64,000 bases of DNA from Hygrocybe punicea (GCA_963556145.1 OY744467.1:3100001-3164000), one strand, 5' to 3'; counted from the stretch's first letter, positions 42,739 to 53,670 are shown. The notes: a model not told the origin generated them from the letters alone. Numbers and translations are program-made.

Positions 42739-44757
42739 ATGGCCCCTAAGAAGTCTGTGAATGTGAAGACTCAGTCCAAAGCTCGATCAAGCGCCGTTTC
42801 GTATGTATATTTATTTTCATGTATTGCTGCTCGTTCTGAATAAAGGTCATACTGTTGTTTCTAGGAAGGGTAAGAAGGTCACCACCACCAAGCCTGTCGA
42901 TGATGAAGTGTACGTGTTTATTCCAATATTCTGATTCATCCACCATGACTAAACCACCCAGTAGTATTGCCAACTCCGAAGACGAAGACGTTATTAGTGT
43001 TCATAGCGTCGCTAGCATTGCCAAACCCATCTCATCTATGAGGTGTGTCTCATGAATTGTATTTTCAGATGCTAGTGATTTACTTCAGTAATATAGGCGG
43101 TCCAGGAAGACCACCAATAGAGCAAGGTTTGCAAGTTCAATTTATACTGTTCATGCAAACTAATATTCTTTATATTCAGCGGTAAAAGGCGGCATGCTTC
43201 AGAGGAAGACGAAGACAGGTCAGTAGCTCTAAATAATGTCTTTTATATTTGTGTATTCTTTAATCGCTTTACATAGTAAATTCTCTTCTCCATCGAAGAA
43301 GACAAAGTCAAACCAGCATCAATTACATGATGAGGATGACGACAGCGACGAAACATTCATGTGAGTTGGAAATTGAATAATTGGTCATATGTTAGACATG
43401 TTGTAGGCCTATCGCAAAACTCGAATTCGGTTCTAAGAAATCAAATGCAGATAATGGTCTTCGGTATGATACTTCATATGATTCTTGTCCTTCATATATT
43501 AATAAATGATCAGCAACTCTGATACATCCATCAAAACCATGAAGGCGATTTCCTCCAAAGTCACAAAGACTACCCGTCTTCATGTTCATGATATCAGTGA
43601 TGACAATGTTTCCAGTAGCGATGATGGAGCTGTGACATATGCACAAAACCAAATCACCAGGTACATTACATCTGTCTATTATTTTTTTAATTGATGTCCT
43701 TGCTTAGCATACGCTCTCCAAACACGGATGAGTCCGACATTGGTACAAGAGACCCTCAGTTGGTCGATACATATAAGGACTGTGTCAACATTAAGTAACT
43801 ATTCGGTTTTATCTTCTTAAGCAATGCTTAATATTGAATAGGGCCGCGGCCATGGTATCTTGGTCTAGTGCTATAGGGAATGGCAATCCTCAGTACAGCG
43901 ATGTTATCAGCAACATTTGCAAGGTCAACCAAAAGTAAGCTGTCAGCTAGGACTTTATGGTTAAAGACAATTCACATCGCATAACAGTTTGCTGTTCTCC
44001 GCAGTGACCTTTGTTCGATCTGGCAAGTACTCGAATCTTTCTTGTGACGATCCCGCCAATATCTCTACTGGAGCATTTGGGCGTAGTTTCTTCCACTCCG
44101 TTGCTGGTGCCATCCCAACGATCTTCACTTCTGTCATTCTAGTCGATTCATGCTTCCTTGATGAGCCAAAAGTTGGTGGGAACACGAAACCGATCAAAGT
44201 CATCCAAGGGGCTTTACTCTCAGGAGAATGGGAGCGGTATGTTGGCGCCATTGGAATGGTCACTGGTGAGGCGGAATTTCGTGCACAACTATATAAGGAC
44301 TTTCTGTCCTTCTCGACGACAGCGGCAAGTGGGATGGATGCATCTCCTAGTATACATTCAATGCTCTGTTATCAATCCTTACTCATATTCAATAGAAGCT
44401 TCCTCTTCAAAATTCGTGCAGTCTAGTCCTTTTACTCGATGTCCCGCTCCATCTTACCAAAAGACTGCGCTGTCATTCCATGACATTGGTTAGTTTTATT
44501 CTCTCTCACACAATGTCCTTGGTTTCGTTTTTGATGCCTGTATTCATAGTCCCAATCTATGATGCCCGGAAAGTTAAAACGGACTTTACCGACACCCTCA
44601 AAATACTTCAGAAACTCCCCCACTTTCCAGGCGATGTTCCTGCAGAATCGTGCGTTGTGGTCGGCCACACGATCAATACCTTCAAACGCTCTGATGATTT
44701 GTTGAAGAGTATTTCCCTAAATGTGCAGTGGGTGATGGTATTGGGCGTCTCTCATTA
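42739..44757 (+). CDS. Unknown intron-rich fungal gene ending SLNVQWVMVLG (module gene 2)
   Basis: ATG 42739 (MAPKKSVNVKTQSKARSS). About eleven short introns separate small N-terminal exons of charged, Ser/Lys/Asp-rich sequence (KGKKVTTTKPVDDEV; GKRRHASEEDEDS; NQHQLHDEDDDSDETF), likely disordered and nuclear. The folded part follows: LVDTYKDCVNIK, LFSAVTFVRSGKYSNLS, GAIPTIFTSVILVDSCFLDE and WERYVGAIGMVTGEAEF; after a 73-bp intron (about 44325-44397) come ALSFHDIVPIYDARK, CVVVGHTINTFK and SLNVQWVMVLG, with the stop at 44755. All joins I checked preserve frame. The family is known to me only as unnamed multicopy mushroom proteins. The function is unknown; the acidic/basic tail plus compact domain would fit a DNA- or chromatin-associated protein, but that is speculation. 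Confidence 0.7.
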
Positions 44758-44933
44758 ACTTGTCGTCTTTCTCGTCATGAAACTAGTGTGCCATGCAGCG
44801 TGGCCTATTGCCAATTCTCTTTATGTTGCCTTGAATTTGTAATGTACCTATCATTGAAATCAAAGCGTTTCATGCCTCTCAGACATGAGATCCGATTTGT
44901 GACATTTAAAGTTGACTAATGTACAAGTGAAGT

Positions 44934-46752
44934 TCAAAAATATGAGTATGCATTTGTAATGTCTACAAGCCATTTATAAAATACCGCCGAAAATGTGTCC
45001 GCAAAAGATCCGATTGGTGCCCGAGCGGATTTCGCGCCTTGCTTCATGTTGGACCACAAGCTGCAGGTGTGATACCGTTCGATCTCGTTCACGAAGTAAT
45101 TGACATTGTTGGTGTTTGAATCAACAATGAGTGAAATGTCCATGCGACAGAATACACTCATTGAAGGTTTCCCACCAATCAACGTCGACTCTATGGCATA
45201 CAGCCCCTCGTAGGTGTCTCGTACGAAGCCGAAGAATTGCTGTCTTGCTTGATCTTGAATTGCAATGGAGCCATGATCCGGATTGCAAACATCGGTCTTC
45301 ATGAGCATTCCCTGTGCTTGGAACGATCTTGGAAAATGCCAAAAACTCGTGAACATGTAATGCGAGACGGAGGGCATCTGCCTACCTCAATTCCTCTAAC
45401 GTATAGAAGGTCGTCACAATATCCCACCTCCATGATTTGCTCTCTTTGTTGTAATGCGTATGGACCGTGTAAATGTCCCTTCCACCTAACAAAAACACTC
45501 GCCATTCTCCGATCTTGGCCAGCGGCTCAACATAGGTTTGACTGAACCAACGTGAACCGGGGACCTCACAATTCAGGCGCATATAGTCCCAATTCTGCCT
45601 TGGATCGCCCGGGAACAACACATGGTGACCGGTGTCACTATGTGTTCGCTTCAAAACAATGTTTGGTGGAAACAGTTCACCGTCCTTCAGCAGCCTTGAT
45701 TGTGGTCGCATCGTGTGCGTCCTTGACAATGCGACATGGAGCAAGTTTTGCATCTGCATCCATTTCGAATGCACGGTGTTCATTTGTTTCGGTGGTGGCC
45801 ACACCTGAATCGTTCGACACAGCTGGTCAATTCCGGCCAAGAATGTTGACACGTTTTCGACCGTTATACCATATTGATTACCACTATAGATGACATTCGA
45901 ATTAACCGAATTAAAAAGAAAGGAAACTCGGCAAAAATGTTTGACACGCTTACATATAGGACATTCCCATGTCCACACCACCAAATACGCAATCGGTGGA
46001 TTTGAACTTATTCCATGTTATGTTTGACCCCGGTGAGTTGAGCATGGCATGAGCGAACTCCGGCCAAAACATGTATTCAACATTGAAGCGGCGTATTGCA
46101 CTGTTGGGCTCGTCACACTGCCAGTGGTGCATTCGCATAGCAACATAAACCTGGAATTGGAAAGTATTCTTTAGTGATAATTCTCCATACATTTTTAAAA
46201 TATACAAACCCATTCCTGCATGCAAACGAAATATCGCGTCTTGTGCGCCTTGAGATTGTGAATATAACCATCGAGGTGCGAGACGGTTTCGTACTCGTCT
46301 TGTGAAATCGTAATGTTGACGAATGCAAGATCATTGGTTGCAGCGGCTTTGCTTGTAATACGGGTGGTGGGATGAAGAACAAAGATTATGTGGAAAACGG
46401 GATCGGTCCTGACGGACTGTGTAATCGTGCTCATGGCTGCATCCTCCATCTCCACATCGGAAGTGGGATCTGGTGTATTGGACGCCGTCGATGGCAACAA
46501 CGCAAGTTCCTCTTCAGTAGCATTTCGAACACCTATGGAATTTTCTGCGCCCTTCCGTCCAATACAGCTGGATAGAGGACAGGTACCGGATGCGATGCAA
46601 TTTGGATGCTTGCTTGCGGATCCACAATGGCGCTGACAGGAACTTCCTTCCCTTTTCCAGAGGATAGTTTGCGTCTGCATCAAGAGGCAGTTTCGTCCTG
46701 GACAGATGTGGCGGCACACTTCGTAGCCAACTTCCTTGCGAGATTTGGGCAT
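44934..46752 (-). CDS. Cys-rich N-terminus plus ATP-grasp-like domain (module gene 3)
   Basis: ATG at 46752 (MPKSRKEVGYEV). A Cys/His cluster follows (CRHICPGRNC, CQRHCGSASKHPNC, GTCPLSSC), probably zinc-binding. Introns of about 59, 70 and 58 bp (5' sites gtttgt near 46204, gtaagc near 45952, gtaggc near 45384) join cleanly. The middle and C-terminal parts hold FPPNIVLKRTHSDTGHHVLF, GEWRVFLLGGRDIYTVHTH, SVFCRMDISLIVD and NYFVNEIERYHTCSLW. Lysine/arginine early, an R-x-D strand and an N-E-x-E/R strand late are the order of nucleotide- and Mg-binding residues in ATP-grasp ligases. About 520 residues, no break seen. Substrate unknown. It faces module gene 2 tail to tail (stops 176 bp apart). 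The ATP-grasp call is an inference from motif order. Confidence 0.68.
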
Positions 46753-47029
46753 ATTGAAGGTCTAACAGATCAGATTATGTTAGTTTGTAAATTCAACGGG
46801 GTTCAGAATGGTACTGTGATATACCGGTATGTGTTCTATAACTCGGGATGTGTTGTGAGATGGTGAGTGTGAAGGAGAAGAAGGTTAATCAAGTTTGGAT
46901 AATCGTTTTGACTATCAATGATATCAGATTCGTGTCAGGTGACAACGGCAACAATGATGCTCCCCCGGTTGGATCGGCAAGGGGTTGGTTGTGCACCCAT
47001 ATTTGTCTTTAGAATGAATAACAATGTAA
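46753..47029. other. Upstream region of module gene 3
   Basis: No additional exon convincingly recognised, though a short 5' exon cannot be excluded. Leads into the right palindrome array. Confidence 0.4.
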
Positions 47030-47300
47030 CGACCTGCCGAACACGTGTCGAACAGGCCGAACACTGTTCGGCAAGTGTTCGGTTAGTCATATGCATCTTG
47101 ATGCGTTAATCAATGTCCGTATGGCTTGTCGAACACTTGTCGAACAGTGTTCGGCCTGTTCGACAAGTGTTCGACAAGCCATTTCTACGTGAATATATGT
47201 TCCACTTAATTTATTGACGTAGCATTGACTTGTCGAACACTTTTTGAACACTGTTCGGCCTGTTCGACGAGTGTTCGACAAGCGTTCGATAATCCATTGT
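47030..47300. repeat. Right palindrome array (CTTGTCGAAC), three units
   Basis: Units at about 47035-47092, 47121-47182 and 47227-47290. The central one is an exact palindrome: arms 47121-47147 and 47156-47182 (27 of 27) around an 8-base centre. Its core words are those of the left array at 39541-40300, but the spacers differ and the spacing is about 90-105 bp. Located beyond the 5' end of module gene 3. Confidence 0.9.
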
Positions 47301-47643
47301 CTATGTTAATGACCATACCATTATGTATATTAACATCAAGCATGTTCGATCTCTTCGACGTGTCACAAGTTAACAATATATATTTGTATAGCTACATGAC
47401 AAATAGCGCTTATCGACATTTTAAGGATGTATTACGGCACAACTTCAGAATCTGTTTGGTTGTATGTTATTTGTACACCGCGTGTCCGATCAATGTATAC
47501 AATGCCGAACATGTGTCATTGACAGGTCATCTGACCTGGCCAGTTGCTTCATAGGCTAGGGCATCGACCCTGACATCCAACGTTTTCCGTTCCCCTCATT
47601 TTTTCCTCCAGACGCCCACCACAAAGATTCTACTACAGCTACC
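47301..47643. other. Spacer and presumed promoter of the gene at 47644
   Basis: A+T-rich, then a pyrimidine-rich leader (ccgttcccctcattttttcctcc, of which the last bases precede the ATG by about 50). No repeat recognised. Confidence 0.4.
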
Positions 47644-49564
47644 ATGTCCTTGCCAGTCGTCAAAACTTCGACTCCCGCCATCAATCCCGCGGCTTTCAAA
47701 TACTGGCCTGATGCGCCGCCCAAAAAGCTGCAGGAGCTGCATCGCATCTTCCAAATCCAGTACATGGTCCCGCCAAAGATTCCGGCACCCAACAAGGAAT
47801 CTGGCACCGTTCCCGTCTTCTCTCGTAATCTCTATGTACTGAAGACCCACCCTCACGATGCCACCGCCCGAGGCGAGTTATGGCGGGAAATGCCCGAACG
47901 ATACGAGGAACCGCTGCGTCGATTGATTTATCAAATGGATATGTACATCTACGCGACAGCAGCCGTCGCATACAACAAGGCACCCCACTACTCGCCGGAC
48001 TACGTCAAAAACGATAAGGAAGGGACCGATTTACTTCGGGATTACCTCAAGTATACTGACACCGTCATGGACGAAATTTGGGCAGAGGTTTTGGTCGCAA
48101 AACGGGCCAACGAGGTTGCCCGTGACTGGTGAAGCAAGATTTTCGACGATTGGCTCCTCAAAGAGTTTTATGTCGGCAAGCATTCTCCATCGGCATTGAT
48201 TCAACATGGCGCTGTTAGCACCGAGACCATGCCAGAGGACCTCGGTGAGTATATATACGCATTGGCAGACAAATGGATTATGACATCTGGCATCATAGAT
48301 TGGGCAAAATACGACGAATCTGTGCCAGCATGGCACAGCGGAACCTCTGCAAATTGGTCGTTCGGTGGGCTTCCGGACACCACAAAGCTCGAAATCATCG
48401 GTCATGTTATTGCTTGGTGTAAAGGACATAGTGTCCTCGTCGATGCCGATGTGGCGGAGGACGATGAAGGTATGATCTATAATTACATGTGTGAATGTGC
48501 TAATAATATAATACATTTGCAGAAGAGCCGGTTCCCCAGGGCAAGGGCAAGGGCAAGGGCAAAGCCAAGTCAAAATCAGTCAAAAAACAGAAGACATCCT
48601 CCGCTGGTTTGTACAAATTTTTAACCATAGCAGTGTATAGATGTACTGAATATTCAGGTGGCGCAGACAATTCGTCCGAGAAGGACAAAAAGAAGCCCAA
48701 GCCCAAGCCCAAGCCCAGTAAGTACTTTCATTGTCTGTGATCATCACACACGGTAACTCCTCATCATCACAGAATGCACCGTGAAGTCCAAACCCGATGA
48801 CGACGCTGACGGTGAGTTATTAAATTCTAAATATCAAGCTTATAACGCATATTGTTCATTCATGCATAGACGATATCAAGATGGAGGAGGACGTAGCCCC
48901 GGTAAAGAAGAAACGATCAAAGGCTCAAATGCGTACGTTATTCACTTTGCTCTGAATAATGCACTGACATCTCGCAGTCGCTGTTGAAATTGCGCCGTCG
49001 CGCGGATCCAAGAAATCGGAATCCGAAAAATTGACAGTGGAAGTTAAACCACCCGTCTCCTCCGAGTCGGATGATGTGCCACTGGAATCCGCAAAGTTGG
49101 GCTTGTTAGGACCAGAATGGGAGGGGTTGTTGCATTCTGATGACGATGTAATCATGCACGACAACGATGGACCTCCCAAACCCATACAGGACTCTCTCAG
49201 CGGCGATCACGAGGACGGCGAGACAGCAAAGAGGAGGAAGTTGGATCTGGCATCGGAGCAAGCCGGTATTATCGCAGAAAGGCTCCAGCCAGCGAAGCCT
49301 CCGAAGACGTCTCCAACTCCAGGTATGCACATCACACTCTATATAGATTTCACATCTGATCTTATCAATATCCTAGGATTCCGTCCCAATACGTGTGCAT
49401 CGTCACGCCATCAGTCGTCGACCCCGGCGGAGCCAGGCGGTTTATCAATGGATGTAGATTGGAGCAATATCGTTCCTCACGATATCCTAGTCTCGATTAC
49501 GCCGAGCCAAACAAGGCCTTCATCTCCCAAGGCGTCAACATCTAAACTGGACCCTGGCCCTTAG
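47644..49564 (+). CDS. Unknown multi-exon fungal gene with acidic/basic tail, one internal stop
   Basis: ATG 47644 (MSLPVVKTSTPAINPAAF). The first exon encodes a compact-looking domain (RRLIYQMDMYIYATAAVAYN, DLLRDYLKYTDTVMDEIW). TGA at 48130-48132 interrupts it, but the frame continues with conserved-looking text (SKIFDDWLLKEFYVGKHSPS; GYIYALADKW-like; IDWAKYDESVPAW), too short to be explained by an intron. Introns of about 50-60 bp then separate lysine-rich exons (GKGKGKGKAKSKSVKK; KKPKPKPKPK) and an acidic, Ser/Pro-rich end with PKRRK-like basic patches (TAKRRKLD). Such tails suggest nuclear location. The family is a recurrent unnamed mushroom type. Either a recent pseudogene or a single nonsense allele. 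It lies just outside the right palindrome array. Confidence 0.6.
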
Positions 49565-50022
49565 TTTCGGTTGCTGTAAGTCCTCTTTTTGTGGAGTATT
49601 AATTATATTTGACTAAAGACACTTTTATCTCAGTCGTTGATTTCTGGTAATCTGTTGGTAATCTGTGCCCTCAACGTCCTCCTCTACCGCCATTCTTTAC
49701 ATTTGTACAATATCTGTACATTTCTTTTTTTGCTCTATTGAAAATGGCTTGTGTTACTTTCCTATGACCATAACAATTGAGTAAGATAATAAGTATACAC
49801 AGATATCACATAAGACATCGATCTTGGTGACTGAAAACCTGTTTGCCTAAATTAAGTGTATTAATTTCAGTTCACGTTTGTCAGTACAGCCACCACAGGT
49901 AACATGAGAAGGTAACATGAGAAGGACAACCTTGGATTACTATGACTCGAGTTAATGAACATTCAAATTGAATATATGTAATAAACCAGAACTGCCAACT
50001 TTATGGACCAATTAAATGGGGA
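49565..50022. other. 3' flank, no gene
   Basis: A+T-rich. Contains aacatgagaagg twice in tandem (about 49902-49926). Nothing else recognised. Confidence 0.5.
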
Positions 50023-50232
50023 GACACATAGGAGACGGATGAGGAATTTTTGCCATCAAATAATATTGAGATCTCCACTCAATTATTTTGTTGCTATCAT
50101 AAGTCCGAAAATGTCGAAAACATAACGTTATCCACTTTTTACAACGTTTTCGGACTTATGATAACAACAAAAATAATTGAGTGGAGATCTCAATATTATT
50201 TGATGGTAAATTCCTCATCCATCCCCTGTGAC
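50023..50232. mobile_element. Foldback MITE, ~80-bp arms
   Basis: Left arm from gatgaggaatttttgccatc (50038) through ccgaaaatgtcgaaaac (about 50122). The right arm from about 50143 to 50220 is its reverse complement with few differences; weaker complementarity extends outwards to 50023 and 50232 (gacacataggaga facing tcccctgtgac). The loop is about 20 bases. No target duplication identified. Confidence 0.82.
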
Positions 50233-50513
50233 AACTGTAACAAATCCCCCTCATATGGTGGCAAGCATAACCATCACTCCAAGGAAAGCTATGACTATTC
50301 AGTACCGGAATATTACGTATGTTACGAAAACATTCAATTGAATAAAAACATTATAAAGCTTCAGGCACACCTTATGATGTTTTTGGAAGAGCTTACAAAT
50401 AAGATAATGTCATATGATCAATCCAATTGTGTTAATTGTTGTTCATGATCCGAACCACTTAACTAGTTAAATAGATACATGGGCGGTGCTTTCTCTTACT
50501 ATCACCAATCCAC

Positions 50514-50996
50514 ATGAATCTCCACGATATCATCGATGTCTGCATTGCGGTATTGACTTATCTACATTTCCTTGCAAACGCAACCATATTTCCACAACTA
50601 TGCCAAGACCAACTTATGTATATCTCTCTTGAACCAATATCCGCTCCTTTGATATCGGCATTGACCCAAGAATTGGGTGTTTTTCAAAGAAAACTCATAG
50701 AACATGAGTTTGCCCCAGATCAGGGCGATGCAACAATATTGATGCAAATAAATGCAACACAATGTGTAAAGTTCATTGAAATAACAAAAGATAACTTGAT
50801 GGTCGATCCATTATTCGTTTGGACTACATTTAAAAATAGCGCGTTCAAAATGCAATTGCGTTCTATTCAATATGACAGAACATATTTCTTACCTCCTAAA
50901 TATCTCTTCGCTTTGTATTGTCTTCTAAAACCTATCACTGTTCAATGTCGTTGTAAAATGATCAATGCATTGCTAATGCGATCGCTATTGAGATGA
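50514..50996 (+). CDS. Hypothetical protein, 160 residues
   Basis: Open frame from ATG (MNLHDIIDVCIAVL) to TGA at 50994-50996 in A+T-rich sequence. It lies 170 bp upstream of a Helitron N-terminal fragment on the same strand, so it may be an upstream exon or part of that element. Text such as DATILMQINATQCVKFIEIT and FLPPKYLFALYCLL is consistent with a globular domain, but I recognise nothing. It could be a chance frame. Confidence 0.35.
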   Translation: MNLHDIIDVCIAVLTYLHFLANATIFPQLCQDQLMYISLEPISAPLISALTQELGVFQRKLIEHEFAPDQGDATILMQINATQCVKFIEITKDNLMVDPLFVWTTFKNSAFKMQLRSIQYDRTYFLPPKYLFALYCLLKPITVQCRCKMINALLMRSLLR

Positions 50997-51164
50997 CATG
51001 ATTTCAGATCATATTTGTTTCATTGTATTACTAGTTCTCTATCACATGCAACGTTGCTGTGGACCACACTATGTTTCATAATACGGCATAGCCGTTCAAA
51101 CATAATTATGTTCAATTTGAATTTATTCAGAAACTTGTTTAAATCTTTATATATAAATTCCGTT

Positions 51165-51617
51165 CATAGATATGACTACATTGGTGGTGGTAAACGAATA
51201 CCAACATTCAAGTTTAGCTTTATTCAATCTTTCATGCTACCGTCTAATAATATCAACCATGATTCTGACATATTATTCGAATATGTGGGGCATATTGATG
51301 AACAAACTGCCAACACTTTATATGAAGATAGAAAAAATTATGCATGTGTTAAAATGTCTTTACATGAACTTCTGCCAAATTTGACAGTGAAGGATATTGG
51401 TGAAATAACAACAATACATGGTATATATTTGTCAAAGACATTACGAAGATTACATGGACAAGATCTATCTGTGGCATTAATGAGGCATCATTGTTCAGCT
51501 TGTGATACTCATGTTTCTATTTTTCATGTGCATGATATTAAATCAAATAAAGATAAGTGTAAAGAGTGGTACAAAAGACAACAAATGACAGAAACATATG
51601 AGTGCGGTGTTATGTGA
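51165..51617 (+). pseudogene. N-terminal fragment of a second Helitron lineage
   Basis: YDYIGGGKR aligns with YVGGGKK of Helitron copy 1. LTVKDIGEITTIHGIYLSKT, followed by MRHHCSACDTHVSIFHVHD, aligns with LTIANLKLIAAYHSIYLAAN and HQCIDCSSYVSVFEF there, with the same spacing. The H-x-C-x2-C arrangement is probably metal-binding. Identity is low, so this is a different family from copies 1-3. The frame ends at TGA 51615 and no repeat or Rep domain follows; the gypsy LTR region begins just beyond. The open frame starts at 51015, but homology begins near 51165. Confidence 0.55.
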
Positions 51618-51674
51618 ATGTTTGTTTCACCAAGAATTACCGGAGTTGACTTTGTTCAGGTACCTTCTTGTTGT

Positions 51675-53011
51675 TCGTGGGTTTTAATATCTAAATAACC
51701 TATCAGGAAGGGGTTTGTGGGTATATGTACTATATGAACCAATAGAATGTAATAGTGAGGTCTCTTCAATTAAGAATTGAGACTTTGAGTAGGGATGAAT
51801 AGCAATTGGGTGTGTGATGTACTGAAAATACCAATATTCACTACTGGAATATAAAATATGAACTAATGAATACTGATAACAATATTCACCAGTTGAATAT
51901 GGACAGTTTTGGCTACAGGGCCTATTCAATCAGGAGTATCTCTGGGTATTATAATATCTGACTTAAATCCGAAGCTTCAAACGCACATTGGCTACTAGTT
52001 CAGGGATATCTTTAATACCTTTTGAATACTCTGTTTTGTTTAGGATGAAACTTTAACCTTAGAAGTGTATCTATTTAGGATGAAACCTTAACCTTAGAAA
52101 TGTATCTAGCTGACTAATGCTGACTAATGAATTGATTGAACTGAGTGAACTGGGTGAATTCTCCTTGATGACAAGGGGAACTCAGAGAATGATAGAATAA
52201 GAGTGAACTAGACTGGATTGCAAGCACTAGCTACTACAATGAGTAACTACTAGTACTAAGAGAATGGGGGATCACACTGTGTGAACCCAACTGAGAGTGA
52301 CTACTGAGTGGTGAGGGGGGAAATCCTACTGACTACTGGAATTTGGGGGCCCTATTTATACTGTTGGAGAACAATGGGGGACTGAGAACAATGGGAAAGT
52401 GAGAACAATAGGACTGAGTCATGAGAACAATGGATGGCATCAAAGAGGCTGTGAACAATGGGCTCTATCTCCATTTGGACTGTTTAGAACAATAGACTGC
52501 TCAGAACAATAGACCATTGTCTTTATGTAAGCAGAATATCACAATCACTCTCTGATGCATCCTATCTTATCATTATCTTATCATCCTCTTGTTCACATCT
52601 TATCTAATCATTTCCCATTATCTAGCTGAGCCGCTTTTGATCAATACAAGTAAACAAGATTTGTAATCAATCCATTACTGCTAATATAGGTAACAATGCT
52701 AGTTGGGCTTGTCTCCTTGCACGCGCAATACAGAGAAATATATAGTAAATACTAATGAGTGGGGGATGTGCCTCTGTGCACCATACATAAACGGCTAGGT
52801 CTGGGCATTACTAGTGAAGCCATAATAAATGATATAAAGGTAAGCATATATGCTATTTGTGTCTGTTCACTAGCATGCGTAATGTGGAAAGGCATAGAAT
52901 GGGTACTAATGAGTGTAGGTGTGCATCCATAGTGTTGCACTTAAATATCTAAGTCCGTGGTCCGATGGTAAACCCATGACATTACACCCAAAAACACTTG
53001 GGGTCATGACA
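51675..53011 (-). repeat. Probable 3' LTR region of the gypsy element (borders approximate)
   Basis: Non-coding, and lies downstream of the element's last ORF on the minus strand. The minus-strand sequence tgtcatgacccc starting at 53011 is a plausible TG start of an LTR, and a TATA box lies about 650 bp inside it, as expected. The other LTR is outside the window, so neither border can be proven. Contains a ~37-bp tandem repeat (aggatgaaac(t/c)ttaacctta, 52040-52105). Confidence 0.5.
52353..52360 (-). promoter_or_regulatory. TATA box of the gypsy LTR
   Basis: tataaata on the minus strand followed by gggcccccaaattcc, in an otherwise non-coding region; the usual LTR core promoter arrangement. 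Confidence 0.6.
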
Positions 53012-53097
53012 TCCGCACAACACAATTAAATCAACTGTCCCCAGTTGAAACCAAAAGAAAACAACTTTTAATCTGAGAAGAAGCTTTTACATTATTA

Positions 53098-53670
53098 CTA
53101 TTCTTTTAACTTCTTCTTCATCTTTCCAAAGAATTCCTCCCAATCTTGTACATCAACTCCTTCTGCTTTTAACCGATCCATGTTCTTCTTCGTAGCATTT
53201 AGTAGCGCCTTGAGGTGGTACTTAGGGCGAGTGCGCTTCTTTTGTAGCGGCTTAGGAAGTAATGCCGGAATTGCAGGGCATTCGAAACGATTGCGGCGAG
53301 AGGAAGTTGGGTGGTTACGATTTGTGGAAAATGAAGGAGGCGATTCGAGCCATTCTCTAAACTCCGGGTCTAAGGGTACAGATTGCGAAGGGACGGTGGC
53401 GGGTGGCATAGGAAAGTTGGGAAGACTATCCATGAAAAAGTCGAAATCGTCTGGCGGCGGACAGTCGACACCTCGTACGTTCACAGATTCGAAATCGATG
53501 TATTCGTCAGATTCCGAAGGGGGTAGCGGTGGTGTCTGAGCGGGACTAGTTGGTTTGGTAAAGAAGTCCGTATCGTATTCAGTGGGAGTATCGAATAAGC
53601 GTGATAAATCGAGACGGCATAGAGGAATATCCATAGATGGAGAAGGTGAAGGACTGGAGTATGATGTCAT
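53098..53670 (-). CDS. Accessory ORF of the gypsy element, 190 residues
   Basis: The first ATG in the frame is at 53670 (MTSYSSPSPSPSMDIPL); the open frame extends upstream to 53853 without ATG. Acidic, Ser/Pro-rich first half (PPLPPSESDEYIDFES, CPPPDDFDFFMDSLPNF), basic linker (SSRRNRFECP, KKRTRPKYHLKALLNATKKN) and a final amphipathic, lysine-rich helix (DWEEFFGKMKKKLKE). No signal peptide or membrane segment, so it is not envelope-like. It is placed between pol and the 3' LTR in the same orientation as gag and pol. The intact frame suggests that it belongs to the element. Function unknown; it looks like a small nuclear or capsid-associated protein. Confidence 0.5.
   Translation of the reverse strand: MTSYSSPSPSPSMDIPLCRLDLSRLFDTPTEYDTDFFTKPTSPAQTPPLPPSESDEYIDFESVNVRGVDCPPPDDFDFFMDSLPNFPMPPATVPSQSVPLDPEFREWLESPPSFSTNRNHPTSSRRNRFECPAIPALLPKPLQKKRTRPKYHLKALLNATKKNMDRLKAEGVDVQDWEEFFGKMKKKLKE

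Noticed and set aside
39541..49564. Starship-type giant element with a tyrosine-recombinase captain
   Set aside because: None of the proteins shows the R...H-x-x-R...Y recombinase signature, and Starships are known from ascomycetes; no evidence supports it here.
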